Assembly (NCBI RefSeq): GCF_006539165.1
Contig: NZ_BJMM01000034.1
Span: forward strand, 1 to 64,000
Source: Streptomyces cacaoi
Lineage (GTDB): Bacteria; Actinomycetota; Actinomycetes; Streptomycetales; Streptomycetaceae
Direction: 5' to 3'
Length of the DNA stretch: 64,000 nucleotides
Each line of letters begins with the position of its first letter. The first letter of the stretch is position 1. Positions 24,757 through 33,437 of the stretch are shown in pieces. The notes beneath the pieces are model-generated. The model worked only from the letters and a program-made list of their open reading frames with translations. It was not told the DNA's origin and searched no databases. Position numbers and translations under genes: made by a program.

Positions 24757-26777
24757 CAGTCCAGGCCCCGTACGGCACCTGGCCCTCACCGATCGACGCG
24801 GGCCTGGTCGCCGCGCACGACGGCCGGCCCGAGTTCCTCGGCGCTGTCGGCGAGGAGCTGTGGTGGACGGAGCCGCGCCCGCACGAGGGCGGGCGCCGGG
24901 CGCTGATGCGGCTCCCGGCGGACGGGCGGCAGCCGGCGGCTTCGGTGCTGCCCCCGCCGTGGAACGTCCGCAACCGCGTCATCGAGTACGGCGGTCTGCC
25001 CTGGGCGGGAGCACAGCGCGCCACGGGCGGCCCGGTCGTCGTCTTCACCCACTTCGGGGACCAGCGGCTCTACGCGGTCGAGCCGGACGCGCCCGAGGGC
25101 GTGCGGCCCCGGCCGCTCACCCCGCTGTCCACGGTGACCGGCACGGGGCTGCGCTGGTGCGACCCGGTGGTGCTGCCCGGACGCGGCGAGGTCTGGTGCG
25201 TCATGGAGGAGTTCACCGGCCCCGGCCACACCGAGCTGCGCCGTCTGCTGGCCGCCGTCCCGCTGGACGGCTCCGCCGCCGAGGACCGCTCCCGGGTGCG
25301 TGAACTGACCGACGACGCACACCGGTTCGTGACGGGTCCGCGGCTCTCGCCCCGTGGCGACCGCGTCGCCTGGCTCGCCTGGGATCACCCGGCGATGCCC
25401 TGGGACGGCACGCTCGCCCTGGTCGCGGACGTCACCGCGCAGGGCACGCTCGCCCGGGCGCGCGCCGTCGCCGGGGGCCCGCAGGAGTCCGTCGCCCAGG
25501 CCGAGTTCGCGCACGACGGCGCACTGCTGATCGCCTCGGACGCGGGCGGCTGGTGGAACCTCCACCGTCTCGACCCGGACGCCGCCACCCCCGAGCGGCC
25601 CGACCGGGCCCGCCGGCCGCTGTGCCCGCGCGAGGAGGAGTTCGCCGGCGCCGGCTGGAAGATCGGCCAGCGCTGGTTCGCGCCGCTGCCGAGCGGGCTG
25701 GTCGCCACCCTGCACGGCCGGGGCGCCCAGACCCTCGGCGTGCTCGACCCCGAATCGGGCGAACTCGTGGACACCGCCGGGCCGTGGACGGAGTGGATGC
25801 CCTCGCTCGCGGTCGTCGACTCCCGCGTCGCCGGTATCGCCGCCAGCCCGCGCAGCGCGCCGGAGATCGTCGAGCTGGACACCCGCACCGGGCACACGGT
25901 GGTGCTGGCCTCCCGCCACGAGGACCATGTGGATCCGGCGTACTACCCGGAGCCGCAGATCCGCACCTTCACCGGCCCCGAGGGCCGCGAGGTGCACGCG
26001 CACCTGTACCCGCCGCACCATCCGGAGACGGCCGCGCCGGACGGCGAACTCCCGCCCTACGTCGTATGGGTGCACGGCGGGCCCACCAGCCGCTCGCCGC
26101 TCGTACTCGATCTGGAGATCGCCTACTTCACCTCGCGGGGCATCGGCGTGGCCGAGGTCAACTACGGCGGATCGACGGGCTACGGCAGGGAGTACCGCAA
26201 CAGGCTCCGCGAACAGTGGGGCGTCGTCGACGTCGAGGACTGCGCCGCCGTGGCCCGGACCCTCGCCCGGGAGGGCACCGCCGATCCGGCCCGGCTCGCC
26301 ATCCGGGGCGGCAGCGCGGGCGGCTGGACGAGCGCGGCCTCCCTCACCTCACCGGCGGCCGACGAGGTGTACGCCTGCGGGACGATCAGCTACCCGATCC
26401 TCGATCTGAGCGGCTGGGTCGACGAGACGCACGACTTCGAGTCGCAGTACCTGGAATCCCTGATCGGCCCGCTGGCCGAGTGCCCGGGGCGGTACCGCGA
26501 GCGCTCGCCCCTCAACCGCGCCCACCGGGTGCGCTCCCCGTTCCTGCTGCTCCAGGGGCTGGACGATGTGATCTGCCCGCCGGTCCAGTGCGAGCGCTTC
26601 CTGGAGCAGATTGCCGGCCGCCAGGTGCCGCACGCCTATCTGACCTTCGAAGGCGAGGGGCACGGCTTCCGGAAGGCGGAGACCATCGTCCGGGCGGTCG
26701 AGGCCGAACTCTCCCTCTACAGCCAGGTGTTCGGCCTGGGACGCACCGACGTGCCCACGCTGGAGCTGCACACGTGA
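24753..26777 (+). CDS. S9 family prolyl-oligopeptidase-type serine peptidase
   Basis: A 674-residue peptidase: an N-terminal beta-propeller (about 1-400) and a C-terminal alpha/beta hydrolase. The nucleophile is Ser in RGGSAGGWTS near residue 521, the Asp in LQGLDDVICPP near 605 and the His in EGEGHGFRKAE near 636. VWVHGGPTSRS forms the oxyanion loop. No signal peptide is visible, so it acts in the cytosol, probably on imported peptides. ATGA overlap with the preceding peptidase gene. Confidence 0.92.
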   Translation: MTVQAPYGTWPSPIDAGLVAAHDGRPEFLGAVGEELWWTEPRPHEGGRRALMRLPADGRQPAASVLPPPWNVRNRVIEYGGLPWAGAQRATGGPVVVFTHFGDQRLYAVEPDAPEGVRPRPLTPLSTVTGTGLRWCDPVVLPGRGEVWCVMEEFTGPGHTELRRLLAAVPLDGSAAEDRSRVRELTDDAHRFVTGPRLSPRGDRVAWLAWDHPAMPWDGTLALVADVTAQGTLARARAVAGGPQESVAQAEFAHDGALLIASDAGGWWNLHRLDPDAATPERPDRARRPLCPREEEFAGAGWKIGQRWFAPLPSGLVATLHGRGAQTLGVLDPESGELVDTAGPWTEWMPSLAVVDSRVAGIAASPRSAPEIVELDTRTGHTVVLASRHEDHVDPAYYPEPQIRTFTGPEGREVHAHLYPPHHPETAAPDGELPPYVVWVHGGPTSRSPLVLDLEIAYFTSRGIGVAEVNYGGSTGYGREYRNRLREQWGVVDVEDCAAVARTLAREGTADPARLAIRGGSAGGWTSAASLTSPAADEVYACGTISYPILDLSGWVDETHDFESQYLESLIGPLAECPGRYRERSPLNRAHRVRSPFLLLQGLDDVICPPVQCERFLEQIAGRQVPHAYLTFEGEGHGFRKAETIVRAVEAELSLYSQVFGLGRTDVPTLELHT

Positions 26778-27298
26778 CCATGCCCCCGCTGCCGGAGGGC
26801 GAGCCCCCGCCCTCGATCGACGACCCGCACACCCTGCTGGAGGGGTATCTCGACCACTACCGCGCCACGCTGCTGCGCAAGGCCGCCGAGCTGTCCGAGG
26901 AGGAGCTGCGCACCAGCCGTCTGCCCTCGGGCTGGACGCCGCTGGAGCTGATCCGGCATCTCACCTTCGTCGAACGCCGCTGGCTGTGCTGGGGCTTCGA
27001 GGCCGAGCCGGTGTCCGATCCATGGGGCGACCGGGGCCCGGACGACCGTTGGCGGGTGCCGGAGACGATGACGGCCCGGCAGGTGTTCGACGCCTTCGAG
27101 GCCCGCTGCGCACGCTCCCGCGAGATCACCGCCGGGGCCGCGCTCAGCCGGCGTGCCCGCACCGGCGGCCGGTTCACCGTGCCGGGGGAGGCCCCGAGCC
27201 TCGCCTGGATCCTCTTCCACCTCCTCCAGGAGTACGCCCGGCACGTGGGCCACCTGGACGTGGCCGTCGAGCTGGCGGGCGGCCCGGCGGGGGAGTGA
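26774..27298 (+). CDS. DinB-fold (DUF664-like) protein
   Basis: A 174-residue four-helix-bundle protein of the DinB/mycothiol-dependent superfamily: LLEGYLDHYRATLLRKAAELSEEELRTSRLPSGWTPLELIRHLTFVERRWL (His-containing helix) and LLQEYARHVGHLDVAVEL with a paired His. The three His positions typical of the metal site are present (IRHL, ARHVGH). GTG at 26774 overlaps the preceding stop and has GGAG with 8-base spacing; ATG 26780 is the alternative. Its role in a peptidase operon is unknown. Confidence 0.8.
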   Translation: MTMPPLPEGEPPPSIDDPHTLLEGYLDHYRATLLRKAAELSEEELRTSRLPSGWTPLELIRHLTFVERRWLCWGFEAEPVSDPWGDRGPDDRWRVPETMTARQVFDAFEARCARSREITAGAALSRRARTGGRFTVPGEAPSLAWILFHLLQEYARHVGHLDVAVELAGGPAGE

Positions 27299-27320
27299 GC
27301 CGGGCCCGCCGGGGGGCCGG

Positions 27321-27539
27321 TCAGACGGCCTTGGCCGGGCGGGGCGTCGTCAGTGCGCACGCGGTGAGCAGGACGGCAGCGGCGGCGAGGACCGATGCGG
27401 CGCCGAAGGCGTGCGCCGTCTGCGCGGCGGACTCGGCGGCGGCCCGGCGCCCTTCCGTGCCGGAGCCTGCCGTGTGCCCCATGGCCGAGGCCACGGTCAC
27501 GAGGCAGACGAGCCCCAGCGAGCCGCCTACGGTGAGCAT
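27321..27539 (-). pseudogene. C-terminal remnant of an MFS transporter
   Basis: A 72-codon frame reads like the last two helices of a DHA2-type exporter: GGSLGLVCLVTVASAMGH, a soluble loop, then AFGAASVLAAAAVLLTACAL and a stop. Nothing upstream on this strand continues the transporter; the sequence instead runs into tandem repeats. I read it as a decayed gene end. It may still be an open frame but is unlikely to be functional. Confidence 0.55.
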
Positions 27540-27544
27540 CGCCG

Positions 27545-27585
27545 GGAGGCCCCGGAGGCCCCGGAGGCCCCGGAGGCCCCGGAGG
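27545..27585. repeat. 9-bp tandem repeat (GGAGGCCCC)
   Basis: Four perfect copies of GGAGGCCCC followed by a partial copy, directly abutting the 5' edge of the transporter remnant. Confidence 0.85.
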
Positions 27586-27625
27586 GCACCGGTGGGGCCG
27601 GTGACGGTGGAGCGGCGTGGCCCGG

Positions 27626-27703
27626 CGGTGGGGCGGCTCCCGGTGGGGCGCGTGTCGTCGGTTGGGCGGCTTCCGGTGGGGCGGCTGTCGGTGGGGCGGC
27701 TGT
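27626..27703. repeat. 15-bp imperfect tandem repeat (CGGTGGGGCGGCTGT)
   Basis: Five units of about 15 bp (one expanded to 18) resembling CGGTGGGGCGGCTGT. Together with the 9-bp repeat it fills the gap between the transporter remnant and the phosphotransferase gene. Confidence 0.75.
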
Positions 27704-27746
27704 CGGCGGGGGACGGCGTGTGTCGCCGGTGGGGGCTTCCGGTGGG

Positions 27747-28811
27747 TCACAGCCCGGCCAGGTCGGCCAGGAGGCCGGCTCGGTGGAGCAGGGAGAGCAG
27801 TGCGGGTGTGTGCGGGTCGGGGTCCTGCTGCCGGGCCCGGTCGGGGTTCGGGGCCTGTGCGGTGGTCCACAGTGCGAACTCCACCTGCCGGGCCACCGCC
27901 CAGGCGCACAGCCGGTCCGCGTCCAGCCCGAGACGGTCGGCCACGAGCGCCGTCCGACGGCGGAGGACGGCGCGCGGGTCCGCCCGGCCGAAGGGGTCGT
28001 CGGTCTGCTCGATCAGCGGCCACGGGTCGTAGGCCGGATCGCCCGTCATCGGCTTGGGGTCGATGGCCAGCCAGGGTTCACGCGTCGCGGCCAGCACATT
28101 GCCGGGGTTGAAGTCGCCGTGCAGCAGAACCGTTCCGGGCGCCGAGCGGGGCAGTTCGCGCAGCAGCGCCGAGCCGAGGCGGAAGAGCCCGGTGTCCACG
28201 GCGGCGGGCCAGGCGCGGTCGGCCCGCTCGTCGGCGAGGTCCGCCCACCGCGCGGCCACTCCGGCGAGGCGGGGGACCCCGGCAGCGGTGGCCGCGTCCG
28301 GGTCGGCCTCCTGGCAGCGGCGCAGCACGGAGGCCGCGCGGACGAGGCGCTCGTCGGCCGGGAGCCGGTCGGTGCGGTCGAGCCGGGTGCCGGGCTCGCA
28401 GCGCTCGATCAGCAGGGCGAACAGCTCGGCGTCGGCAGCGTGGAGCCGCACCGCGCCACGGCCGTCGCACAGGCGCAGGGCCGTGCCTTCCTCCCGGGCC
28501 TCGGGGTGTGGCCAGGTGACCTTGAGGACGGCGCGGGTGCCGTCCGCGAGCCACGCCGGTGCGGCCCAGGCGCAGCTCCCGCCGTGGTACGGCGCACCGA
28601 GGCGCAGCTGCCAGCGCTCGCGCAACCGCTCGACGAGGACCGGTAGTTCGGCGGCCCAGGCCCGGCGGTCCGGCGCGTCCCGCGAGGTGGCGAGCACCGG
28701 AAGGGCGGGCGGGAACAGTGTGGACGGCGGAGGGCCGGGCGGGGGTCCCGGGGCGGGGCCGGAACGGTGGGGGCCGGGCCCGTCGGGCGTGGTGTCGGCG
28801 GGGAGAGTCAT
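27747..28811 (-). CDS. aminoglycoside/hydroxyurea phosphotransferase-like kinase (APH(6) type)
   Basis: A 354-residue kinase-like phosphotransferase. The Brenner-like catalytic loop is LLHGDFNPGNVL near residue 230 and the metal-binding segment is AIDPKPMTGDPAYDPWPLI near 250-265, a combination typical of the streptomycin 6-phosphotransferase/hydroxyurea phosphotransferase family. The first 35 residues are Pro-rich and disordered. Family members confer aminoglycoside or hydroxyurea resistance, but substrate cannot be stated here. It lies alone, with repeats downstream and a gene-poor stretch upstream. Confidence 0.85.
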   Translation of the reverse strand: MTLPADTTPDGPGPHRSGPAPGPPPGPPPSTLFPPALPVLATSRDAPDRRAWAAELPVLVERLRERWQLRLGAPYHGGSCAWAAPAWLADGTRAVLKVTWPHPEAREEGTALRLCDGRGAVRLHAADAELFALLIERCEPGTRLDRTDRLPADERLVRAASVLRRCQEADPDAATAAGVPRLAGVAARWADLADERADRAWPAAVDTGLFRLGSALLRELPRSAPGTVLLHGDFNPGNVLAATREPWLAIDPKPMTGDPAYDPWPLIEQTDDPFGRADPRAVLRRRTALVADRLGLDADRLCAWAVARQVEFALWTTAQAPNPDRARQQDPDPHTPALLSLLHRAGLLADLAGL

Positions 28812-29508
28812 GGGCGGTCCCGTTCTGTCCGTGGGGGTTGGCGGTCCTGGCCGTGCGGGGGAGGGGGCAGACGTGCGGGGGCGCGCGGGGAGCGGCGGCT
28901 CTTAGGCGTGGTGCCGCGTGACCCCTGCGGTATGGGCGTCATGCACGGGTCCGGGCGTGGTCCGTGTCGGCGCGAAGGGGTGGGCAGGGGCCGGTGGTTC
29001 ACGACTGGGGGCCCGGGGGTCGGTGCGTGGTGCGTCCACGTCCGGGGCGGGCTCTCCGGCGCGGTGGGGGAGGTGGCATCCGGTCCGGAGGTGGCGTGGG
29101 CCGGTCGCCCGGACGGGGCTCGGCGGTGCGGGGCCTCGCGGGCCAGGAAGGCGGAGCGGGCGTCGAGCGAGGGCGTGCGCCGGACCTTCTGGGCGGGCGT
29201 GCGCGTCTTCGTCGCGTTGCAGGGAGCGCGGGGAGCACCGTGGGGACGTCGTCGCCGGTTCCGTCGGCCGGGACGGAGGGGACGCCGTACGGCCGCAACC
29301 GCCCGGCCCGGAACGGCGACGCGGGCAGAGGCACGAGGGCCTGAGTGCGGATGCCGCCCTCCGGGGCCGGCGCGAGCGGAACGGGCCGCGTCCGTGCGCC
29401 GCCACCGCGAGGCCCCGCCTGTTCGCGCGTCCCCCAGCCGTCATGTGTCCAGCTTCTCAGTACCGGCCCGGAGCCCCGCGGCGTCGCTCGTTCGGGTAGG
29501 TTCCCAGC
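28812..29508. other. 0.7 kb stretch without a supported gene
   Basis: Divergent promoters for the phosphotransferase and the phosphopantetheinyl transferase should lie here. Open frames exist on both strands, the longest about 180 codons on the minus strand (28902-29444), but they are Arg/Pro/Ala-rich with no motif, hydrophobic pattern or ribosome site and look like GC-driven shadows. Confidence 0.6.
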
Positions 29509-30303
29509 ATGACGAGCGGAGCACCAGAACGATCCAACTCGCCTGTTTCCCAGGTCGATCCGGGCCCTCTCGCCGCGGCGGGCGGGGCCGTCGGCAGCAG
29601 CGGGGCGCCGTCCGGCGGGCAGGCCGGGGCGGCGGACCCCGCGCACGCGCCCGGCACCCTCGTGCTGCGTGTCTCCGCGCACGCGGCGGAGGCCGCGTCG
29701 GACGAGGCACAGGCGCTGCTGTCGCCCGAGGAGCGGGAGCGGGCCGCCGCCTTCGTCCGGCAGGTGGACCGCGACCGCTACCACGTCGCACATGTGGCGC
29801 TGCGCCGCCGACTCGCGGCGCTGCTGGACATCGACCCGGCCGCCGTGCCCTTCACCCGCGCCGACTGCCCCGTGTGCGGGGGCCCGCACGGCCGCCCCAG
29901 CGTGGCGGGCGACCCGGTGCACTTCTCGCTCTCGCACGCCGGCGACCTGGTGGCGCTGGCCTTCGCGTACGCGCCGGTGGGCGTGGACGTCGAGGAGTAC
30001 CCCGCCCTGTCCACCGTGGAGCAGACCGCGGGCGCGCTGCACCGGCGGGAGCAGCAGGAGATCACGGCGCGGCCCGAGCAGGAGCGCACGGCGGCCTTCG
30101 CCCGCTGCTGGACGCGGAAGGAGGCGTACCTCAAGGGGCTCGGCACCGGCCTCGGCGAGGACCCGTCGATCAGCTATGTGAGCGCGCTGGAGACGCCCGC
30201 CTCGCCCGACGGCTGGCGGCTGGCCGATCTGCCGGTCCCGGACGGGTACGCGGCGGCCACCGCGATCCGGCTCACCCGTACAGCGGACGGGTCCACCCCG
30301 TAG
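29509..30303 (+). CDS. Sfp-type 4'-phosphopantetheinyl transferase
   Basis: Transfers the phosphopantetheine arm of CoA to carrier-protein serines, activating polyketide, nonribosomal peptide or fatty-acid carriers. The 264-residue length and motifs fit: GRPSVAGDPVHFSLSHAGDL, the Mg2+-binding GVDVEEY near residue 157 and CWTRKEAYLKGLGTGL near 200-215. The first 50 residues are low-complexity. No PKS or NRPS gene is in the window, so it is a stand-alone activator. Confidence 0.93.
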   Translation: MTSGAPERSNSPVSQVDPGPLAAAGGAVGSSGAPSGGQAGAADPAHAPGTLVLRVSAHAAEAASDEAQALLSPEERERAAAFVRQVDRDRYHVAHVALRRRLAALLDIDPAAVPFTRADCPVCGGPHGRPSVAGDPVHFSLSHAGDLVALAFAYAPVGVDVEEYPALSTVEQTAGALHRREQQEITARPEQERTAAFARCWTRKEAYLKGLGTGLGEDPSISYVSALETPASPDGWRLADLPVPDGYAAATAIRLTRTADGSTP

Positions 30304-30351
30304 GACCGGCCCGCCGGGCGCCGGGTGGGCCGTCTCGCCCATCGTGGACCC

Positions 30352-30597
30352 ATGTGCGCGAAGAACGCCGGTCGGTCCGCGAAGAACGCCGGTCGCCTCC
30401 GCGGCGGCGGCCTGGTGACGCCCGGCCGGCTGGCCGTCGCGGTGCTGACGGTGCTCGCGTTGATCTTCGTCTTCGAGAACACCCAGCACACGAGGATCCG
30501 GCTGCTGGTCCCGGAGATCACCATGCCGCTGTGGACGGCGCTGCTCGCGGTGGGCCTGATCGGCTGGCTGTGCGGCCGGTTCGTCGCCCGGAAGTGA
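30352..30597 (+). CDS. LapA-domain (DUF1049) small membrane protein
   Basis: An 81-residue protein with a basic N-terminus, then two hydrophobic segments (LAVAVLTVLALIFVFENTQHTRIRLLVP and MPLWTALLAVGLIGWLCGRFVARK). FVFENTQ and the spacing of helices match the LapA domain, often linked to membrane or surface assembly. Function unknown here. ATG 30352 is chosen; GTG 30325 would add nine residues. Confidence 0.75.
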   Translation: MCAKNAGRSAKNAGRLRGGGLVTPGRLAVAVLTVLALIFVFENTQHTRIRLLVPEITMPLWTALLAVGLIGWLCGRFVARK

Positions 30598-30638
30598 GCG
30601 GACGGCGCCTCCGGGCGCCGGGTCGGCGGGACTTCTGA

Positions 30639-30679
30639 GCCCGGGCGGGCCGCGGTGCCCGCCGTCGCCCCGCCCGGGC
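30639..30679 (+). terminator. stem-loop after the LapA-domain gene
   Basis: An 11-bp perfect stem (GCCCGGGCGGG / CCCGCCCGGGC) with a 19-base loop lies 42 bases past the stop codon. The rest of the 318-base gap to the DUF5107 gene shows only a likely promoter region. Confidence 0.6.
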
Positions 30680-30915
30680 GAACTGCGCCGTCCGCCGGGC
30701 CCGTTGCCCGCACGGCACACACCGCCCCGCCGTAGGACACCCCGTGCCGCCCTGGCCCGTGCGCGGCGGAAGGGCGCGGCAAGCCGTGGCAGCCGGTGGG
30801 CAAAAGGATCTGGTGTGCCGGGTCGGGAGCGTGTTCCATGGTCATCGGGGGGACCGACGGCCGGAGTCGACGGCCCCGTGACCCGCGCAACAGTCCCGGA
30901 CGAAGCGAGGTGGCC

Positions 30916-32919
30916 GTGCCCACGACCGTACGCCGCAGCACCCTGACCCTGCCCGTCGCACCCCTCGGCCCCGAGAACCCGCTGCCCGTGCTCGCACCGC
31001 CCGCCGACGCACACACCCTGGACGAGGACGAACGGGCCGCGCTGCCCGAGCAGATGGCGCGCCAGGTGGGCTACGGACCGCTGCGCTCGGTGCTGCCCAC
31101 GCGGCTGCGGGACGGCTACGGGCGCGAGCGCAGGCCCGCCGCGCTGGACACCCTCGTGCTGGAGAACGCACAGCTGCGGGTCACCGTGCTGCCCGGGCTG
31201 GGCGGCAGGATCGGCTCGCTGTTCCACAAGCCGTCCGGGCGCGAACTGCTGTACACGAACCCGGTGTTCCAGCCGGCGGACTTCGCGCTGAACGGCGCCT
31301 GGTACTCCGGCGGCATCGAGTGGAACATCGGCGCGACGGGCCACACCACGCTCTCCTGCGCGCCCCTGCACGCGGCCGAGGTGCCGGCGCCCGGCGGGGA
31401 CGGGGTCGTGCTGCGGCTGTGGGAGTGGGAGCGGCTGCGGGACGTGCCGTTCCAGGTGGACCTGTGGCTGCCGGACGCCTCCGAGTTCCTGTACGTGGGC
31501 GTCCGGCTGCGCAATCCGCACCACCGCACCGTCCCCGTCTACTGGTGGTCGAACATCGCGGTGCCGGAGGCCGAGGACACCCGGGTGCTCGCGCCCGCCG
31601 AGGAGAGCTGGCACTTCGCCTACGAACGCCGGCTGCGCCGCACACCGGTGCCGGAGTGGGAGGGCACCGACCGCACCTACCCGCTGCGCAGCGAGTTCCC
31701 CGCCGACTACTTCTACGAGGTGCCCGAGGACGAACGGAAGTGGATCGCCTCGCTCGACGGGCACGGCCGGGGGCTCGTCCAGACCTCGACGGATCTGCTG
31801 CGCGGGCGCAAGCTGTTCGTCTGGGGCTCCGGTCCCGGCGGCCGGCGCTGGCAGCAGTGGCTGACCGAGCCCGGCACCCCGGGCTACGCCGAGATCCAGG
31901 CGGGGCTCGCCCGCACCCAGCTCGAACATCTGCCGCTGGAGGGCGGCGAGTCCCTCGCCTGGCTGGAGGCGTACGGGCCGCTGGCCGCCGACCCCGGCGC
32001 CGTCCACGGCGCCGACTGGGCCGCGGCACGTGCCCACACCGCGGAGCGCCTGGAGGCCGTGCTGCCGCGCTCGGCCGTGGAGGACGCGTACGCGCGCTGG
32101 CTGCCGTGCGCGGACGCCGAACCGGTGGGCGAGCGGCTGGCGTCCGGCTCGGGCTGGGGAGCGCTGGAGGTCGCGCGCGCCGGCTTCGCGCTGCCCGGCA
32201 CCCCGTTCGACGCGGGGACGCTCGGGCCGCAACAGCAGCCCTGGGCGGCCCTGTTGGAGTCCGGGAAGCTCCCCGCCGGGCCCGGTGACGAGCCGCCGGG
32301 ACCGACCCTCGTCGCGCCGGAGTGGCGGGAGCTGCTGGAGTCCGCGTCGGCCGAGGGCCCGGAGGGCGGGCGGGAGCTGGACTTCCATCTCGGCGTCGCG
32401 CAGTGGCACGCCGGCGACCGCTCGCAGGCGGTGCGCAGCTGGGAGCGCGCCGTCGCTGCGGAACCGTGGTGGCCGGCGCTGCGCTGCCTCGGCGTCGCGG
32501 ACGGGCTGGAGGGCCATGACGTGCGCGCGGCCGAGCGGCTGCTGGCCGCCGTGCACGACGCGCACGCCCGGCTGGCGCACAAGGAGACCGGGCCGGGCTC
32601 GCCCGTTGCGGCGGCGCTCGCCGCGCTGGCCCGGGAGGCCGCCACCGCCCTGCTGCGCGCGGGCCTCGCCGCCGACGCCGAAGCGGTCCTGGACGCACTG
32701 CCCGGCCACGCGCGCGACCGCGGCCGGTTCCGGCTGCTGCGGGCCCGGGCGCTGCTGGCGCGTGGTCAACGGGACGCCGCCCGCGCCCTGTTCGACGAGG
32801 GGTTCGATGTGGCGGATCTGCGGGAGGGCGAGGAGACGCTCAGCGACACCTGGGCGGAGCTGACGGACGATCCGCTGCCCGACCGCTACGACTTCCGTAT
32901 GCGGCCCGCGGCCGGCTGA
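30916..32919 (+). CDS. DUF5107-domain protein with helical-repeat C-terminus
   Basis: A 667-residue protein. The N-terminal half has a galactose-mutarotase-like beta-sandwich of the DUF5107 type: LENAQLRVTVLPGLGGRIGSLFHKPSGRELLYTNPVFQP and NGAWYSGGIEWNIGATGHTT (about residues 70-140), then YWWSNIAVPE. The C-terminal 300 residues are alpha-helical with TPR-like units (QWHAGDRSQAVRSWERAVAAEPWWPALRCLG; GRFRLLRARALLARGQRDAARALFDEG). Probably carbohydrate-related; no activity can be named. GTG 30916 is chosen after GAGG; GTG 30910 is nearly as good. Confidence 0.8.
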   Translation: MPTTVRRSTLTLPVAPLGPENPLPVLAPPADAHTLDEDERAALPEQMARQVGYGPLRSVLPTRLRDGYGRERRPAALDTLVLENAQLRVTVLPGLGGRIGSLFHKPSGRELLYTNPVFQPADFALNGAWYSGGIEWNIGATGHTTLSCAPLHAAEVPAPGGDGVVLRLWEWERLRDVPFQVDLWLPDASEFLYVGVRLRNPHHRTVPVYWWSNIAVPEAEDTRVLAPAEESWHFAYERRLRRTPVPEWEGTDRTYPLRSEFPADYFYEVPEDERKWIASLDGHGRGLVQTSTDLLRGRKLFVWGSGPGGRRWQQWLTEPGTPGYAEIQAGLARTQLEHLPLEGGESLAWLEAYGPLAADPGAVHGADWAAARAHTAERLEAVLPRSAVEDAYARWLPCADAEPVGERLASGSGWGALEVARAGFALPGTPFDAGTLGPQQQPWAALLESGKLPAGPGDEPPGPTLVAPEWRELLESASAEGPEGGRELDFHLGVAQWHAGDRSQAVRSWERAVAAEPWWPALRCLGVADGLEGHDVRAAERLLAAVHDAHARLAHKETGPGSPVAAALAALAREAATALLRAGLAADAEAVLDALPGHARDRGRFRLLRARALLARGQRDAARALFDEGFDVADLREGEETLSDTWAELTDDPLPDRYDFRMRPAAG

Positions 32920-32968
32920 CCGGCGGTCAGGCGACGGCAGATGAACGGAGGCGGCGGGGGCGCGGTCC

Positions 32969-33003
32969 CCGTGGGCGCCCGGCACCGGCCGGGCGCCCCA
33001 CGG
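32969..33003. terminator. bidirectional stem-loop terminator
   Basis: A 14-bp stem with one bulge (CCGTGGGCGCCCGG against CCGGGCGCCCCACGG) and a 6-base loop sits between the convergent DUF5107 and VOC genes. Confidence 0.75.
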
Positions 33004-33006
33004 CGG

Positions 33007-33360
33007 TCAGCCCGCCTGGGACCGGTCGACGTACTCGAAGACGCTGCCGTCGGGGTGGCGGGCGACCAGGTTGCGGCCGATCGGTGTGGGGTTCGGGCCC
33101 GCGATGATCTCGGCGCCGACGGTGTGCAGATCGGCCAGCGCCTCGTCGACGTCCTTCACGGCCAGCGTGGCAGCGATCTTCCGCAGGACCTCCAGGTGCC
33201 CCTCCGGGCCGCTCATCAGGAAGAACGGGCCGACGGCCGCCACCGCGACCGGACCGTTCTGGAAGCGCACGGCCTCCGCGTTCGTCAGCCGCTCGTACAC
33301 CGGAACAGCGGCGTCCAGATCATCGACACACACCCGCAGCGAGGTCCCCAGAATATCCAT
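33007..33360 (-). CDS. VOC (glyoxalase/dioxygenase fold) family protein
   Basis: A 117-residue single-domain vicinal-oxygen-chelate protein: SLRVCVDDLDAAVPVYERLTNAEAVRF at the start and AVKDVDEALADLHTVGAEIIAGPNPTPIGRNLVARHPDGSVFEYVDR at the end, two beta-alpha-beta-beta-beta halves. No substrate can be inferred. It is upstream-adjacent to a methyltransferase gene on the same strand. Confidence 0.82.
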   Translation of the reverse strand: MDILGTSLRVCVDDLDAAVPVYERLTNAEAVRFQNGPVAVAAVGPFFLMSGPEGHLEVLRKIAATLAVKDVDEALADLHTVGAEIIAGPNPTPIGRNLVARHPDGSVFEYVDRSQAG

Positions 33361-33437
33361 GCCGCCACCCTAGAGGCGCCCTCCCCGTGCTGCCCAACCC
33401 GCCTTCGGGCAGCCCGGGTTCGGGCCGGGGAACGTTC

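Noticed and set aside
28902..29444. A 180-codon minus-strand frame in the gene-poor stretch
   Set aside because: Arg/Pro/Ala-rich, no ribosome site, no recognisable fold; treated as non-coding.
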